A DNA stretch of 64,000 bases, taken from Myxococcales bacterium. GTDB lineage: Bacteria; Myxococcota_A; Polyangia; Polyangiales; Polyangiaceae. Positions 37,279-46,033 of the stretch are shown here, piece by piece. The notes under the pieces are model-generated. The model worked only from the letters and a program-made list of their open reading frames with translations, was not told where the DNA came from and made no database searches. Made by a program: the position numbers and the translations under genes. The stretch lies in assembly GCA_025355005.1 (NCBI GenBank), contig JANXLV010000162.1:1-64000 (forward strand). Reading direction: 5' to 3'. Each line of letters starts with the position of its first letter. Position 1 is the stretch's first letter.

Positions 37279-38594
37279 AGCGAACGATTGCAGCGCTGCT
37301 CGCGCTCACGTTGCTCGCGTGCAACGCGATCGTGGGTGTCGTGGACGTGCAGCCCGGCAACCCGGGCTCGTTCAACAACGACGGCGGCAATGGCGGCGGC
37401 GGCAACTTCGATGGCTCCGGCGACCCCGTCGGCGGCGACGACAGCGGGCCCATCGGCGTGATCGACGCTGGCCCGATCGCCGCGCCTCCCGCCGTGCAGG
37501 TCATGGGTGGCTTCGATCACACGTGCGCGAAGTCGAAGAGCGGCGTGCTGAAGTGCTGGGGCTCCAACGTGCTCGGACAGTCCGGCAACGGCGTCAACAC
37601 GCTCCCGGATGGCGCTGCCCCGCCCGACGTCGTCACGCCACTCTCCGTGGTCGGCGCCGGCACCGGCATCATCGGCATCGGCAACGGCCTCAACCACACG
37701 TGCGCGATCAAGAGCGATCACAGCCTGGTGTGCTGGGGCTACAACTACTCCGGGCAGCTCGGCGACGGGAAGAAGGTCCCGCAGAGCCCCACGCCCATCG
37801 CCGTCAGCGGCGTCTCGAACGTGGTGCAGGTTGCGGGCGGCATCGTCTTCACGTGCGCGGTCATCTCTGGTGGTGGCGTGAAGTGCTGGGGCGACAACGG
37901 GCACGGGCAGCTCGGCAACGGCAACAACTCGGCGACCACGTCGATCGTGGACGTGAGCGGTCTCTCCGACGCTGTCGAGGTTGCCGTGGGCAGCTACCAT
38001 GCGTGCGCCCTCCGCAGCGGCGGCACGGTGAGCTGCTGGGGAATGAACACGGCCGGGCAGCTCGGCAATGGCAACACCAAGGACGCGTACGCGCCGACGG
38101 ACGTGGGCGTGAGCCAGGGCATGCACATCACCGCGGGCTTCAATTTCAGCTGCGCCGTGAAGTCCACCGGGCAGATCATGTGCTGGGGCGGCAACGACTA
38201 CGGACAGCTCGGCAACAACACAAGCACCAGCGCCCCCACGCCCACGCCAGCGGTGGTGACGGGCATCCAGGACGCTGTCAGCATCGGCGCGGGCACCAAC
38301 CACGCGTGCGCGGTGCGCAAGAGCGGCTCGGTGTCGTGCTGGGGCTTGAACGACGACGGGCAGCTCGGCATCGGCATGAAGTCCGCGTCGAGCGGCATGC
38401 CGAACCCCACACCGGTCGCGGTGGTAGGCATCTCGAACGCGGTCAGCATGGGGCAGGTGCTCGGCCTGCATACGTGCGCCGTGAACGCGAACGGCGTGGT
38501 CCTCTGCTGGGGAACGAACTTCTACAGTGAGCTCGCTGAAGACGCAACGACGCAACACGAGTACTCTCCCGTCAGCGTCGCGGGCTTTCCCTGA
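37275..38594 (+). CDS. RCC1-repeat lipoprotein (triad 2)
   Basis: 439 residues; ATG overlaps the upstream stop. Lipobox LLAC then NAIVG, shared with the other triad lipoproteins. An Asn/Gly/Asp linker is followed by seven RCC1-type repeats, each about 50 residues with CA(V/I/L)...CWGxNxxGQLGNG, so a seven-bladed propeller stapled by paired cysteines is expected. Surface or outer-membrane location. RCC1 propellers in bacteria are usually binding modules; partner unknown. Confidence 0.9.
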   Translation: MKRTIAALLALTLLACNAIVGVVDVQPGNPGSFNNDGGNGGGGNFDGSGDPVGGDDSGPIGVIDAGPIAAPPAVQVMGGFDHTCAKSKSGVLKCWGSNVLGQSGNGVNTLPDGAAPPDVVTPLSVVGAGTGIIGIGNGLNHTCAIKSDHSLVCWGYNYSGQLGDGKKVPQSPTPIAVSGVSNVVQVAGGIVFTCAVISGGGVKCWGDNGHGQLGNGNNSATTSIVDVSGLSDAVEVAVGSYHACALRSGGTVSCWGMNTAGQLGNGNTKDAYAPTDVGVSQGMHITAGFNFSCAVKSTGQIMCWGGNDYGQLGNNTSTSAPTPTPAVVTGIQDAVSIGAGTNHACAVRKSGSVSCWGLNDDGQLGIGMKSASSGMPNPTPVAVVGISNAVSMGQVLGLHTCAVNANGVVLCWGTNFYSELAEDATTQHEYSPVSVAGFP

Positions 38595-38627
38595 GGCGCG
38601 AGCCGCGCGTCTGTGTCGGGATAGCAT

Positions 38628-39578
38628 ATGAGCAAAGAAGAACACTCGACTGCACACATCCTGCAGTCGCTCGCCGTGAACGTCATCATTGCCGCAACCA
38701 AGGCGGTCGCCGCGTTCTTCACGCACTCCGGCGCGATGCTGGCCGAGGCGCTGCATTCGTTCTCCGATTGCGGCAACCAGATCCTCCTGCTCATCGGCGT
38801 ACACCAGGCAAGGAAGCCGCCGGACAAGTCGCACCCGCTGGGCTACGGCCGCGCGATCTACTTCTGGTCGTTTCTGGTCGCGCTCATGCTGTTCCTGGGC
38901 GGCGGCGTGTTCTCCGTCTACGAGGGCATCCACAAGATCCGTGAGCCGGAGCAGGTCGAGCGCGTTTGGCTCGGGCTCATCATCCTTGGCATCTCCATGG
39001 TGCTCGAGGGCAGCGCGTGTCTCTCCAACATCAAGGAGATGAACAAGCGCCGCGGGAAGGTGCCCTTCTTCCGTTACATGAAGGAGACGAAGGACTCGGA
39101 CCTCATCGTCGTGTTCGGAGAAAACGCCGCGGCGGTGCTCGGGCTCTTCTTCGCGATCATGGCGCTCGTGCTCTCGTGGCAGACAGGCGACGGCAGGTGG
39201 GATGGGATCGGCAGCGTGCTCATCGGGCTGGTGCTCGTCGGCGTGGCGATCTTCCTCGCGAAGGAGGTCTCGAGCCTGCTCATCGGCGAGTCGGCAGATC
39301 CGGAGATCGACGCGGAGGTGCGGCGGATCGCCGACGAGATGCCGGAGCTCGAGCGCGTGCTCAACCTCGTGACGGTGCAGCAGGGCCCGGGAGAGGTGAT
39401 GGTCTCCGTGAAGGTGTCGTTCTCGGACTCCATGGTCATCGAGGACGTGTGCCTCACGATCAATCGCTTCGAGGCGAAGCTGCGGAAGAACTGCCCCGAG
39501 GTGAAGTGGTGCTTCGTGGAGCCAGACATTCCGTTCAGCCAGCGCGTCCCGGAAGTTGGAGATCAGGCCGACCCGTGA
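38628..39578 (+). CDS. Cation diffusion facilitator (CDF) metal transporter, ZnT9-like site
   Basis: 316 residues. Six membrane segments in the first 220 residues and a cytoplasmic C-terminal domain. The first metal motif HSFSD (about 43-47) is canonical; in the fifth segment the usual HxxxD is replaced by ENAAA (FGENAAAVLG), as in the SLC30A9/ZnT9-like branch. So metal choice or transport mode may differ from classic Zn exporters. Inner membrane. It converges on the tail-anchored kinase with a 37-bp gap. Confidence 0.9.
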   Translation: MSKEEHSTAHILQSLAVNVIIAATKAVAAFFTHSGAMLAEALHSFSDCGNQILLLIGVHQARKPPDKSHPLGYGRAIYFWSFLVALMLFLGGGVFSVYEGIHKIREPEQVERVWLGLIILGISMVLEGSACLSNIKEMNKRRGKVPFFRYMKETKDSDLIVVFGENAAAVLGLFFAIMALVLSWQTGDGRWDGIGSVLIGLVLVGVAIFLAKEVSSLLIGESADPEIDAEVRRIADEMPELERVLNLVTVQQGPGEVMVSVKVSFSDSMVIEDVCLTINRFEAKLRKNCPEVKWCFVEPDIPFSQRVPEVGDQADP

Positions 39579-39615
39579 GGAGCTGGCTAGCTCGCATCGC
39601 TCGCGACCGGAGCGC

Positions 39616-40893
39616 TCAGCCCCAGAGCCAGCGGAAAACAAGCATCACCAGCGCCGCGACGGTCCCCGCGAGCGCGATGACGAACAGCACCATCCAGACC
39701 GCTCTGGATGGCGAGGATGCAGTCGCCCGCGGCACGATCGGAAGAGCGGGCTCGATGGACGACGGTGGATTGGACAACGGCGCTTGGGAGGATTGTGACG
39801 ATGGTGCGCCGCGCAGCGACGAGATCGGCGGCGGCTCCGACGTTCCGGCCAACGGCGGCAAGGATTCGAACGAGCCGCGCGTCATGACGGGCGGGCGCAG
39901 CGTGTTGAGCGGCGCGGTGCTGCGGGACGTCGCGACCTTCTCGAGCCACGCATCCTGCTCCGCGCGTTCGTCGCCGAAGACGCGCATCATGAGCGCGGCG
40001 AGCTCGGCCTTCATGTCGACGCCAGGGCGCTCGATGCGCAGGTACTCGCGGAGCGCCCAGCCCGTCTCCTTGGCGGTGGGATAGCGATCGTCGCGGTCCC
40101 TCTCCAGGCAGCGCATGATCACGTTCGCGAGCAGCGGCGGGAACTCGGGCTCGAGCGCGCGCGGATCGAGGACCTCCGCCTGGTGGATGAGGCGGAGCGA
40201 CTCCACCTTGGTCTCTGCCTTGAAGAGGCGCCGATCGAGCGAGACCTCCCAGAGCGTGATCCCCAGCGTGAACACGTCCGAGCGGTGATCGAGCGGCTTT
40301 CCGCTCACCTGCTCCGGCGACAGGTACCCAATCTTCCCCTTGAGGATGCCCGCGGCCGTCTGCGACGAGCGGTTCACCGCCTTCGCCAGACCGAAGTCGA
40401 TCATCTTCACGTCGCCGTCGTAGGACACGAGCACGTTGCTCGGGTTCACGTCGCGGTGGATGATCTGCAGCGGCTGGCCCGATTCGTCCTTGGCCTCATG
40501 CGCGTGATGGAGCGCCGAGGCCATGCAGCTGCCAACGTACGCTGCGACGTGCGGCCCGATCGCGACGCCGCGCTCCTTCGCGGCCCAGCTGAGCGCGTGG
40601 AGCGAGTGCCCGCGCATCAGATCCATCACCATGAAGAGGCGGTTGCCCTCCTTGCCCAGGGACCAGATCTTCACGATGTTGTCGTGCGAGAGGCGCGATG
40701 CGATCTTCCCCTCGTCGAGGAACATCGTGCAAAACTCCTGGTTCTCCGCATACGCGGTCTTGATGACCTTCAGCGCGCGGAGGCTGCCGTCGGGCCCGTT
40801 CCCCACGTAGACCGTGGCCATGCCGCCTTCGCCGAGCTTGCCGCGGACGCGGTAGGCGCCGAGCTTCTCAGGAGCAACGTCGATCGAGACCAC
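39616..40893 (-). CDS. Tail-anchored Ser/Thr protein kinase
   Basis: 425 residues. The GTG start at 40893 is 6 nt after TATCCT; the frame is open upstream but not gene-like. Kinase domain about 13-275: GEGGMATVYVG, Lys in ALKVIK, HRDVNPSNVLV (catalytic Asp present; the Lys two after Asp is Asn), DFGLAK, SPEQVSG. HRDVNPSN is a marked variant of HRDLKPxN, shared in part with HRDVSPQN of the 60567 kinase. A single membrane helix forms the last about 29 residues (VWMVLFVIALAGTVAALVML), so there is no sensor ectodomain. Confidence 0.92.
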   Translation of the reverse strand: MVSIDVAPEKLGAYRVRGKLGEGGMATVYVGNGPDGSLRALKVIKTAYAENQEFCTMFLDEGKIASRLSHDNIVKIWSLGKEGNRLFMVMDLMRGHSLHALSWAAKERGVAIGPHVAAYVGSCMASALHHAHEAKDESGQPLQIIHRDVNPSNVLVSYDGDVKMIDFGLAKAVNRSSQTAAGILKGKIGYLSPEQVSGKPLDHRSDVFTLGITLWEVSLDRRLFKAETKVESLRLIHQAEVLDPRALEPEFPPLLANVIMRCLERDRDDRYPTAKETGWALREYLRIERPGVDMKAELAALMMRVFGDERAEQDAWLEKVATSRSTAPLNTLRPPVMTRGSFESLPPLAGTSEPPPISSLRGAPSSQSSQAPLSNPPSSIEPALPIVPRATASSPSRAVWMVLFVIALAGTVAALVMLVFRWLWG

Positions 40894-40899
40894 GTCCGC

Positions 40900-40905
40900 A
40901 GGATA
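40900..40905 (-). promoter_or_regulatory. -10 TATCCT, 6 nt before GTG of kinase
   Basis: On the minus strand TATCCT, GCGGAC, GTG. Decides the start and predicts a leaderless mRNA. Confidence 0.55.
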
Positions 40906-40960
40906 TGCGAGGAGGCCCGCTCTGGCCAACACGCGTTCACGCGGGGCTGGCTCCACTTCC

Positions 40961-41665
40961 TCAGCGCGGAGCGGCGCTTGGCATCGGTGCGAGCTTGTCC
41001 AGGTCGCTCTCGGCCGGCGTGGTCGCGTTTGCGGGCGTCGCGTTCGTGGTCGCGTCCCTGTTGTCGCGTAGCACGAGGACCGCGGCCATCGCGCCCGCGC
41101 CGAGGATGACACCGACGGCGATCCACGCGACGGGATGAAGCCGCGACTCTCGTCGGGAGGGCGGCATGTGCTGAAAGGAGCCCGTCTCTGGCCCATCGAA
41201 GCGAGGAACCGCGAACGGCGTCCGCTGCACTGGCGGCGGCGCGAGCGTCAGCGCCGTGGGTCCAATGCTCGCGGGCGTGTACATGCGAAGATCCATGCGC
41301 GGCGTCGGCAGGCGCGGCCGGGACTCGGGCAGCGACGCAGCCTTGGCCTCGGGCATCGACTCCGGCGCGTGCGTCATCATGGTGTCGGGCTCGTCGTCGG
41401 CGGGGTGAGCGAGCTCGGGCGACGATGGAGCGTCCGTGGGATCCGCGACCTGCAACATCGACTGCGATGGGCTGGCTGCGATGATGGTGGGCTTCTCGTC
41501 GCTGCCACGCGCATCGTGATCGTGCTCGTGCTCGTACCCATCCCGCTGCGCCGTCACGGCATGCGGAAACTGGATGGTCTCGTCGTCGTGTTCGCTGCGC
41601 GGTCCCATGAAAGCCCCGCAGCCCTTGTCGTACGTCTCGCGGCGAATGTCCACCCTCACGTGCAT
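40961..41665 (-). CDS. Disordered single-pass membrane protein
   Basis: 234 residues. The first about 175 are polar, with His/Asp/Glu (HEHDHD) and Pro-rich stretches and several Ser/Thr-Pro sites. One membrane helix at about 178-200 (WIAVGVILGAGAMAAVLVL) is followed by a short Thr/Asn tail. No family recognised. It lies 67 bp upstream of the tail-anchored kinase on the same strand, so its long cytoplasmic region could be a kinase substrate; this is inference. An internal ATG 19 codons later is an alternative start. Confidence 0.6.
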   Translation of the reverse strand: MHVRVDIRRETYDKGCGAFMGPRSEHDDETIQFPHAVTAQRDGYEHEHDHDARGSDEKPTIIAASPSQSMLQVADPTDAPSSPELAHPADDEPDTMMTHAPESMPEAKAASLPESRPRLPTPRMDLRMYTPASIGPTALTLAPPPVQRTPFAVPRFDGPETGSFQHMPPSRRESRLHPVAWIAVGVILGAGAMAAVLVLRDNRDATTNATPANATTPAESDLDKLAPMPSAAPR

Positions 41666-41745
41666 CTCGCGCCCGCGCTATTGAGATGCGGTCAACATGC
41701 CCCGCGGCGGCTGCATGATATCGTGACCACCCCTGACGTCGGCCT

Positions 41746-43458
41746 TCAAGGCTTGATGACGCTCGCAGGTGAGGCTGGGTTCACCATGGCTGCGCCGACG
41801 CGCAGCGCGAGCGTGGCTATCGTCATGGTCGGGTTGTAGCCCGAGGACGTGGGGAACAGCGCGCCGTCGCTCGCGAACAGGTTTCCGATGTCGTGGAACT
41901 TCCCGTTCTTGTCGCAGACGCTGGTCTTGGGATCGTTGCCGAAGCGAAGCGTGCCCATGATGTGCTGCGAGGACGGGACGTCGTCGCGGGGCGTGATCGC
42001 GGCGTAGCGAGCGCCGCTCTTCATCATGATGTCCAGGAGCTTGGGCTCGTAGAACTGGCCGTTCGCGACCTCGAACGGGTGGCTCTTGTACGTGCAGCGC
42101 GGCACGGGGAGTCCGTCGAGATCGACGTAGTCGGGGTCGAGGTCGACGATGTTGGTCACCTGCGGCGCGTCCTCTGCCTGGACGACGAGGAGCATGACGC
42201 GATCGCGCGCCGGGCTCTCGCGCATGAGCGCCTTGAAGAGCTTGCCGTTCCATTTTCCGGCCTTCGCCTGCGCGAGCACACGCGCGTAGTACGAGGCCTC
42301 GCCGACCGGGAGCCCGCCGCCGGAGATCTCCGTGATGCCTGCGAGCGGATGCGCGGCGTCGTTCGGCTTGCCGCGAAAATCGGCGAAGCCCTGCGCGACC
42401 GCGCGGCCGCGATATCCGTGGACGCGCTCGCCGTAAATGCCGAAGGCGATGGTCTGGTAGTGGAACATCAGGTTGCGTCCGACCATGCCGCTGGAGTTGC
42501 CGAGACCGCCGGAGAGGAGCAGCAGGCGCACGTCCTCGATCGGACTGGCGGCAAGCACGAATCGATCAGCTGTGAACGTGACGCGCGCGCCGAGCGGATC
42601 GATCGTCTCGACGCCAGTGATCGCAGTTCCCGAACCGTTCGCGACGAGCCGCACGACGCGCGTCTCTGCGCGGAGCTGGCAGTTGCCGGTGAGGAGCGCC
42701 TTGCGGAGCACGGTCACGGCGGACGAGCCCTTCGCGTTGATCGGACATCCGTAGCTCGAACAGAACCCGCAGTTGTTGCACGGCGGGCGCCCGTCGTACG
42801 GGATCGAGTTCACCGCCGTGGGATACGGGAACATCGTGTAGCCAAGCGCGGAGAGCCCCTTCTGGACGACGAGACTGCCGTACATGGGCGGGCCGGGCGG
42901 CATAGGATATTCGCCGCTGCGCTTCGACTCGAACGGGTTTGACCCGAGCTTTCCCTGTACGCCGAGGAGGCGCTCACCCCACGCGTAGAACGGCTCGAGC
43001 TCGTCGTACTGGACGGGCCAGTCGGCGAAGCTTGCATTCTGCACGTTCTTGAGGAGCGTGCCGAACTGGAAGTCCTGCGACTCGAAGCGCGGCATCTTCA
43101 GGTCTGCGTGGACGGAGCCGCCGCCCACGGTCTTGGGGAGGAACTGGACGTTGCCGGTCAGCGTCTCGATGCGTGGGCCGTCCCCAGCGGCGGTGCGCCA
43201 GGTGCGCGGCTCCACGTTCTCGTTCTGCAGCATGAAGTTGCGCCGCTCGATCTTGAGCTCGTCGTTCGAGAAGCGCGCCACGATGTCGTGTGCGGGGTCG
43301 TCGATGTTGTCGAAGTGACACGGGCCGGCCTCGAGCACGAGCACCTTCTGGCCCGCCGCGGCGAGCACGTGCGCGATGGGGCCCCCGCCAGCACCTGAGC
43401 CGATGACGATGACGTCGAACTTGTCGAGCTGCGTGTTGCCGTAGAGCGTCTTCCTCAC
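41746..43458 (-). CDS. GMC-family FAD dehydrogenase
   Basis: 570 residues. FAD-binding VIGSGAGGGPIAHVLA near the N-terminus, Glu of EAGPCHF after the second strand, Cys-rich insert CNNCGFCSSYGC typical of membrane-linked GMC dehydrogenases, and a C-terminal SGYNPTMTIATLALRV block with the GMC Asn. Oxidises an alcohol, probably a sugar or polyol; substrate not determinable. The GTG overlaps the stop of the subunit-3 gene upstream. It lacks its own signal peptide, so export with the Tat-carrying partner is likely. Confidence 0.87.
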   Translation of the reverse strand: MRKTLYGNTQLDKFDVIVIGSGAGGGPIAHVLAAAGQKVLVLEAGPCHFDNIDDPAHDIVARFSNDELKIERRNFMLQNENVEPRTWRTAAGDGPRIETLTGNVQFLPKTVGGGSVHADLKMPRFESQDFQFGTLLKNVQNASFADWPVQYDELEPFYAWGERLLGVQGKLGSNPFESKRSGEYPMPPGPPMYGSLVVQKGLSALGYTMFPYPTAVNSIPYDGRPPCNNCGFCSSYGCPINAKGSSAVTVLRKALLTGNCQLRAETRVVRLVANGSGTAITGVETIDPLGARVTFTADRFVLAASPIEDVRLLLLSGGLGNSSGMVGRNLMFHYQTIAFGIYGERVHGYRGRAVAQGFADFRGKPNDAAHPLAGITEISGGGLPVGEASYYARVLAQAKAGKWNGKLFKALMRESPARDRVMLLVVQAEDAPQVTNIVDLDPDYVDLDGLPVPRCTYKSHPFEVANGQFYEPKLLDIMMKSGARYAAITPRDDVPSSQHIMGTLRFGNDPKTSVCDKNGKFHDIGNLFASDGALFPTSSGYNPTMTIATLALRVGAAMVNPASPASVIKP

Positions 43459-44306
43459 GCCGTCCTCCCGCCGATGAAGGCGATGACGAGCTTGAGGAGC
43501 TGATCGACGTCGGGGCTGATCGGCGCCACGTCGGGCCCTGGGTTCGCCGTGCTGAGCGGTGACTCCGGCCGCTCGACGTGCTTTCCGCCATCCCACTGGC
43601 TGTAGCCGAGCGGCTGACTGTCGCCTTCGAAGTGGCACATCTTCCAGCCGGCGAGCCCGATGTTGCCGCCGTACTCGGGCGCGGCGAACGCGGCCTCCGT
43701 GACAAGCTCGATGATGAGGTTCTTGAACGCGGGTGGCTGCGCGTTGAACGTGGCCTCCCGATCGTCAGGAGACTGCTGCGCGAGCGGGGGATCCGCGGAG
43801 GAGATCGCGGCATCCAGTCCAGAAACGAGCTGATCGCGGAGCGAAGCGATGGCGCCGGTAAGCTTCTGGTTGGGGCCGCCGTTCGAGAGGCCTGGGGAGC
43901 CGAGGATGCGCAGGCGCCACGACGCCTCGCTCACGCGATCGAGCTCGATGAGGTCCGCGAAATCGCTCGTCGGGAAATTCGTCGACGCATGGCCGCTCGC
44001 ATCCGGAAACGGCTGACGACCTGAGAATGGACCGCCGGCGAAGATCGCGGGGGTGTCATTGCCGTCGAACGCAGTGAGCAGGCGCTCGATATAGGGGACC
44101 GCGCCGAGGTCCGCGCCCCCGGGCTCGTCGTCGGGCGGGATGACGACATCCGCGAACGTGCGGAGCGCGGTTCGCTGCTCGTCGCTGAAGAGTCCCGACG
44201 CAGCGCTCGAGCCCTTGCAACCGGGGCTCGATGCGAGGAGCGTCGCCGCTCCGCCGACCATGCGAATGAGCTGACGTCGCGAGACGAGCTGTATACGCGA
44301 GGACAT
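43455..44306 (-). CDS. Gluconate 2-dehydrogenase subunit 3-like protein, Tat signal
   Basis: 283 residues. Twin-arginine signal (SRRQLIRMVGGAATLL), then FSDEQRTALRTFADVVIPPD, the gluconate-2-dehydrogenase subunit 3 pattern. It is the usual partner that escorts a GMC dehydrogenase through the Tat pathway. The third, cytochrome c subunit is absent from this locus. First gene of the pair; -10 TAGACT lies 8 nt before the ATG. Confidence 0.85.
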   Translation of the reverse strand: MSSRIQLVSRRQLIRMVGGAATLLASSPGCKGSSAASGLFSDEQRTALRTFADVVIPPDDEPGGADLGAVPYIERLLTAFDGNDTPAIFAGGPFSGRQPFPDASGHASTNFPTSDFADLIELDRVSEASWRLRILGSPGLSNGGPNQKLTGAIASLRDQLVSGLDAAISSADPPLAQQSPDDREATFNAQPPAFKNLIIELVTEAAFAAPEYGGNIGLAGWKMCHFEGDSQPLGYSQWDGGKHVERPESPLSTANPGPDVAPISPDVDQLLKLVIAFIGGRTA

Positions 44307-44314
44307 CGGCGTTC

Positions 44315-44320
44315 AGTCTA
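44315..44320 (-). promoter_or_regulatory. -10 TAGACT, 8 nt before ATG
   Basis: Minus strand, upstream of the subunit-3 gene; transcript leader at most 1-2 nt. Confidence 0.4.
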
Positions 44321-44356
44321 CGCGCAAACGGAGCTCGCTTGCTGCCCTCATCGAGC

Positions 44357-45322
44357 TCAGAGCTGCGCGAGGCGCTCGGTGAGTTGCTTCTCGAGGCTCA
44401 CGATCGCTTTCGTGAAGCCGTCGATGCCCTCGGCGAGCTTGTCCTTCGCCATGCGGTCCTTCTCGTGCATCTCGCGGAAGGCCTTCTCGTCGACGACGAT
44501 CTTCGGTGAGTCGCTCGCCTTCGTGGCGTCGAGCTTCTTCACCAGCGTGGCTTCGGTCTTCTCGAGCTCACCGAGGAGCTGCGGAGAGATGGTGAGGAGA
44601 TCGCAGCCGGCGAGCTCGATGATCTCTCCGATGTTGCGGAAGCTCGCGCCCATGACCTCGGTCTTGTGTCCGTGCGTCTTGTAGTAGTTGTAGATCTTGG
44701 TGACGGACAGCACGCCCGGATCCTCCGCCTGGGGATAGCTCGCCGTGCCGGTGTCCTTCTTGTACCAGTCGAGGATGCGGCCCACGAACGGCGAGATGAG
44801 CGTGGCGCCCGCCTCCGCTGCGGCCACCGCCTGATGCATGCCGAAGAGCAGCGTCATGTTGCAGTGGATGCCTTCCTTCTCGAGGACCTCCGCCGCGCGG
44901 ATGCCTTCCCACGTGGTCGCGAGCTTGATGAGCACGCGCTCCTTGCCGATGTTCGCCGCCGCGTACTGGGCGATGAGCGCGCGGCCCTTCGCGATGCTGG
45001 CCTCCGTATCGAACGAGAGGCGCGCGTCCACTTCCGTCGAGACGCGGCCGGGGACGATCTGGAGGATCTTCAGGCCAAACTCCACGGAGAGGCGATCGAT
45101 CGCGACCTTCACGGCCGCGGCGTTGTCGCCCTTCGCTTCCTTCTTCGCGTAGATGAGCGCGTCGTCCACGAGCTGCTTGTAATCCGGCATCAGCGCGGCG
45201 GCTGCGATGAGCGACGGGTTCGTCGTCGCGTCGCGCGGCTTGAACTGCTTCATCGAGTTCATGTCGCCGGTGTCCGCGACCACGACCGTCATCGTCTTGA
45301 GCTGCTCGAGTAGGCTTGCCAT
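44357..45322 (-). CDS. tal: Transaldolase
   Basis: 321 residues, full length for TalA/TalB. Schiff-base Lys133 in [15 protein letters not shown], Asp17 in VADTGD, TTNPSL at 33-38, [13 protein letters not shown]. Transfers dihydroxyacetone between sedoheptulose-7-phosphate and glyceraldehyde-3-phosphate in the non-oxidative pentose phosphate pathway. Cytoplasmic. -10 TACGTT lies 6 nt before the ATG. Divergent from the small secreted protein gene, with two hairpins between. Confidence 0.96.
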   Translation of the reverse strand: MASLLEQLKTMTVVVADTGDMNSMKQFKPRDATTNPSLIAAAALMPDYKQLVDDALIYAKKEAKGDNAAAVKVAIDRLSVEFGLKILQIVPGRVSTEVDARLSFDTEASIAKGRALIAQYAAANIGKERVLIKLATTWEGIRAAEVLEKEGIHCNMTLLFGMHQAVAAAEAGATLISPFVGRILDWYKKDTGTASYPQAEDPGVLSVTKIYNYYKTHGHKTEVMGASFRNIGEIIELAGCDLLTISPQLLGELEKTEATLVKKLDATKASDSPKIVVDEKAFREMHEKDRMAKDKLAEGIDGFTKAIVSLEKQLTERLAQL

Positions 45323-45328
45323 GCGGAT

Positions 45329-45334
45329 AACGTA
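45329..45334 (-). promoter_or_regulatory. -10 TACGTT, 6 nt before ATG of transaldolase
   Basis: Minus strand TACGTT, ATCCGC, ATG. A GCGACA lies 18 bp further upstream as possible -35. Leaderless mRNA predicted. Confidence 0.5.
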
Positions 45335-45366
45335 CCGCGACGAACCCTCGCTGTCGCCGCTAATTG

Positions 45367-45385
45367 GTCGAGGGACACCCTCGAC
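45367..45385. other. Perfect hairpin GTCGAGGG/CCCTCGAC
   Basis: Eight-base perfect arms, 3-nt loop ACA, in the divergent gap upstream of the transaldolase promoter. Confidence 0.55.
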
Positions 45386-45397
45386 GCTCCCGGATTA

Positions 45398-45429
45398 TTG
45401 AAAGTTCGACGTGTCGTCGAAGCTTTCAA
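45398..45429. other. Long hairpin with one bulge
   Basis: Arms TTGAAAGTTCGACG and CGTCGAAGCTTTCAA pair over 14 bp with a single G bulge and a TGT loop. It is 12 bp from the first hairpin. Both flanking genes point away, so these are not terminators of either. Confidence 0.6.
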
Positions 45430-45489
45430 TTGGCTGCGTCAAACACGGCGAATTTGGCCCTCGACCGCGGACTCTGTTCGGCTTCATGC

Positions 45490-45939
45490 ATGACGAGGTC
45501 ACACCAGCGCTTCCTGACGTGCTTCCTCTCCGCGGTCGCCGTCCTCGCGATGCCGCTGCTCGCACGCGCGGACGCAGCCGAACGACCGGTCGCCCTCGCC
45601 GAAGTCACCGTGAACGCGAAGGACAGCGCGCTGGTGGCGCCCGAGGTTCGCGAGATCGCCCTCGACGCGATCGTCCGCACCACGTGGCCCACGGGCCGAC
45701 GCGATTCGCTCGTCAGCGTGGCGGTCGTCTCGATGGAGGCGCGCCCCTCGCGCGAGGGGTCGTCGCTCACGTGCCTGGTCTCTGCTGCGCTCCGCGACAA
45801 GCGTACCGGCGCCGTGTACGCCGTTGTGGAGAGCCGTGCGACACGCGAGCAGAAATCGGTCACCGCCGCGGATGAACGGGCGATGGTGAGCGTTGCACTG
45901 GAGAATGCGATCTCCAGGCTCCCCAGCGCGCTTCGCTAG
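45490..45939 (+). CDS. Small secreted protein of unknown function
   Basis: 149 residues from the ATG that begins a clear signal peptide (hydrophobic about 10-23, ARADA cleavage). The mature part is a short alpha/beta domain with one Cys (SSLTCLVSAALRDKRTGAVY) and an Arg/Glu-rich end. No family recognised. Upstream frame is open but lacks a signal peptide. The triad-3 kinase follows on the same strand after 94 bp. Confidence 0.65.
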   Translation: MTRSHQRFLTCFLSAVAVLAMPLLARADAAERPVALAEVTVNAKDSALVAPEVREIALDAIVRTTWPTGRRDSLVSVAVVSMEARPSREGSSLTCLVSAALRDKRTGAVYAVVESRATREQKSVTAADERAMVSVALENAISRLPSALR

Positions 45940-46033
45940 CGCTTTCGCGGAGACCCATGCGAGCGGTAGCTCGCTTTTATTGGCCTCCCCCGAACTGCCC
46001 TGCAACTTCCTCGCGCCAGAACCGTCTGATAGC

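Noticed and set aside
36945-39641. Minus-strand frame of 898 codons opposite RCC1 and CDF genes
   Set aside because: The largest antisense frame in the window, but its periodic His/Ala/Val runs mirror the RCC1 repeats; no start signal or domain.
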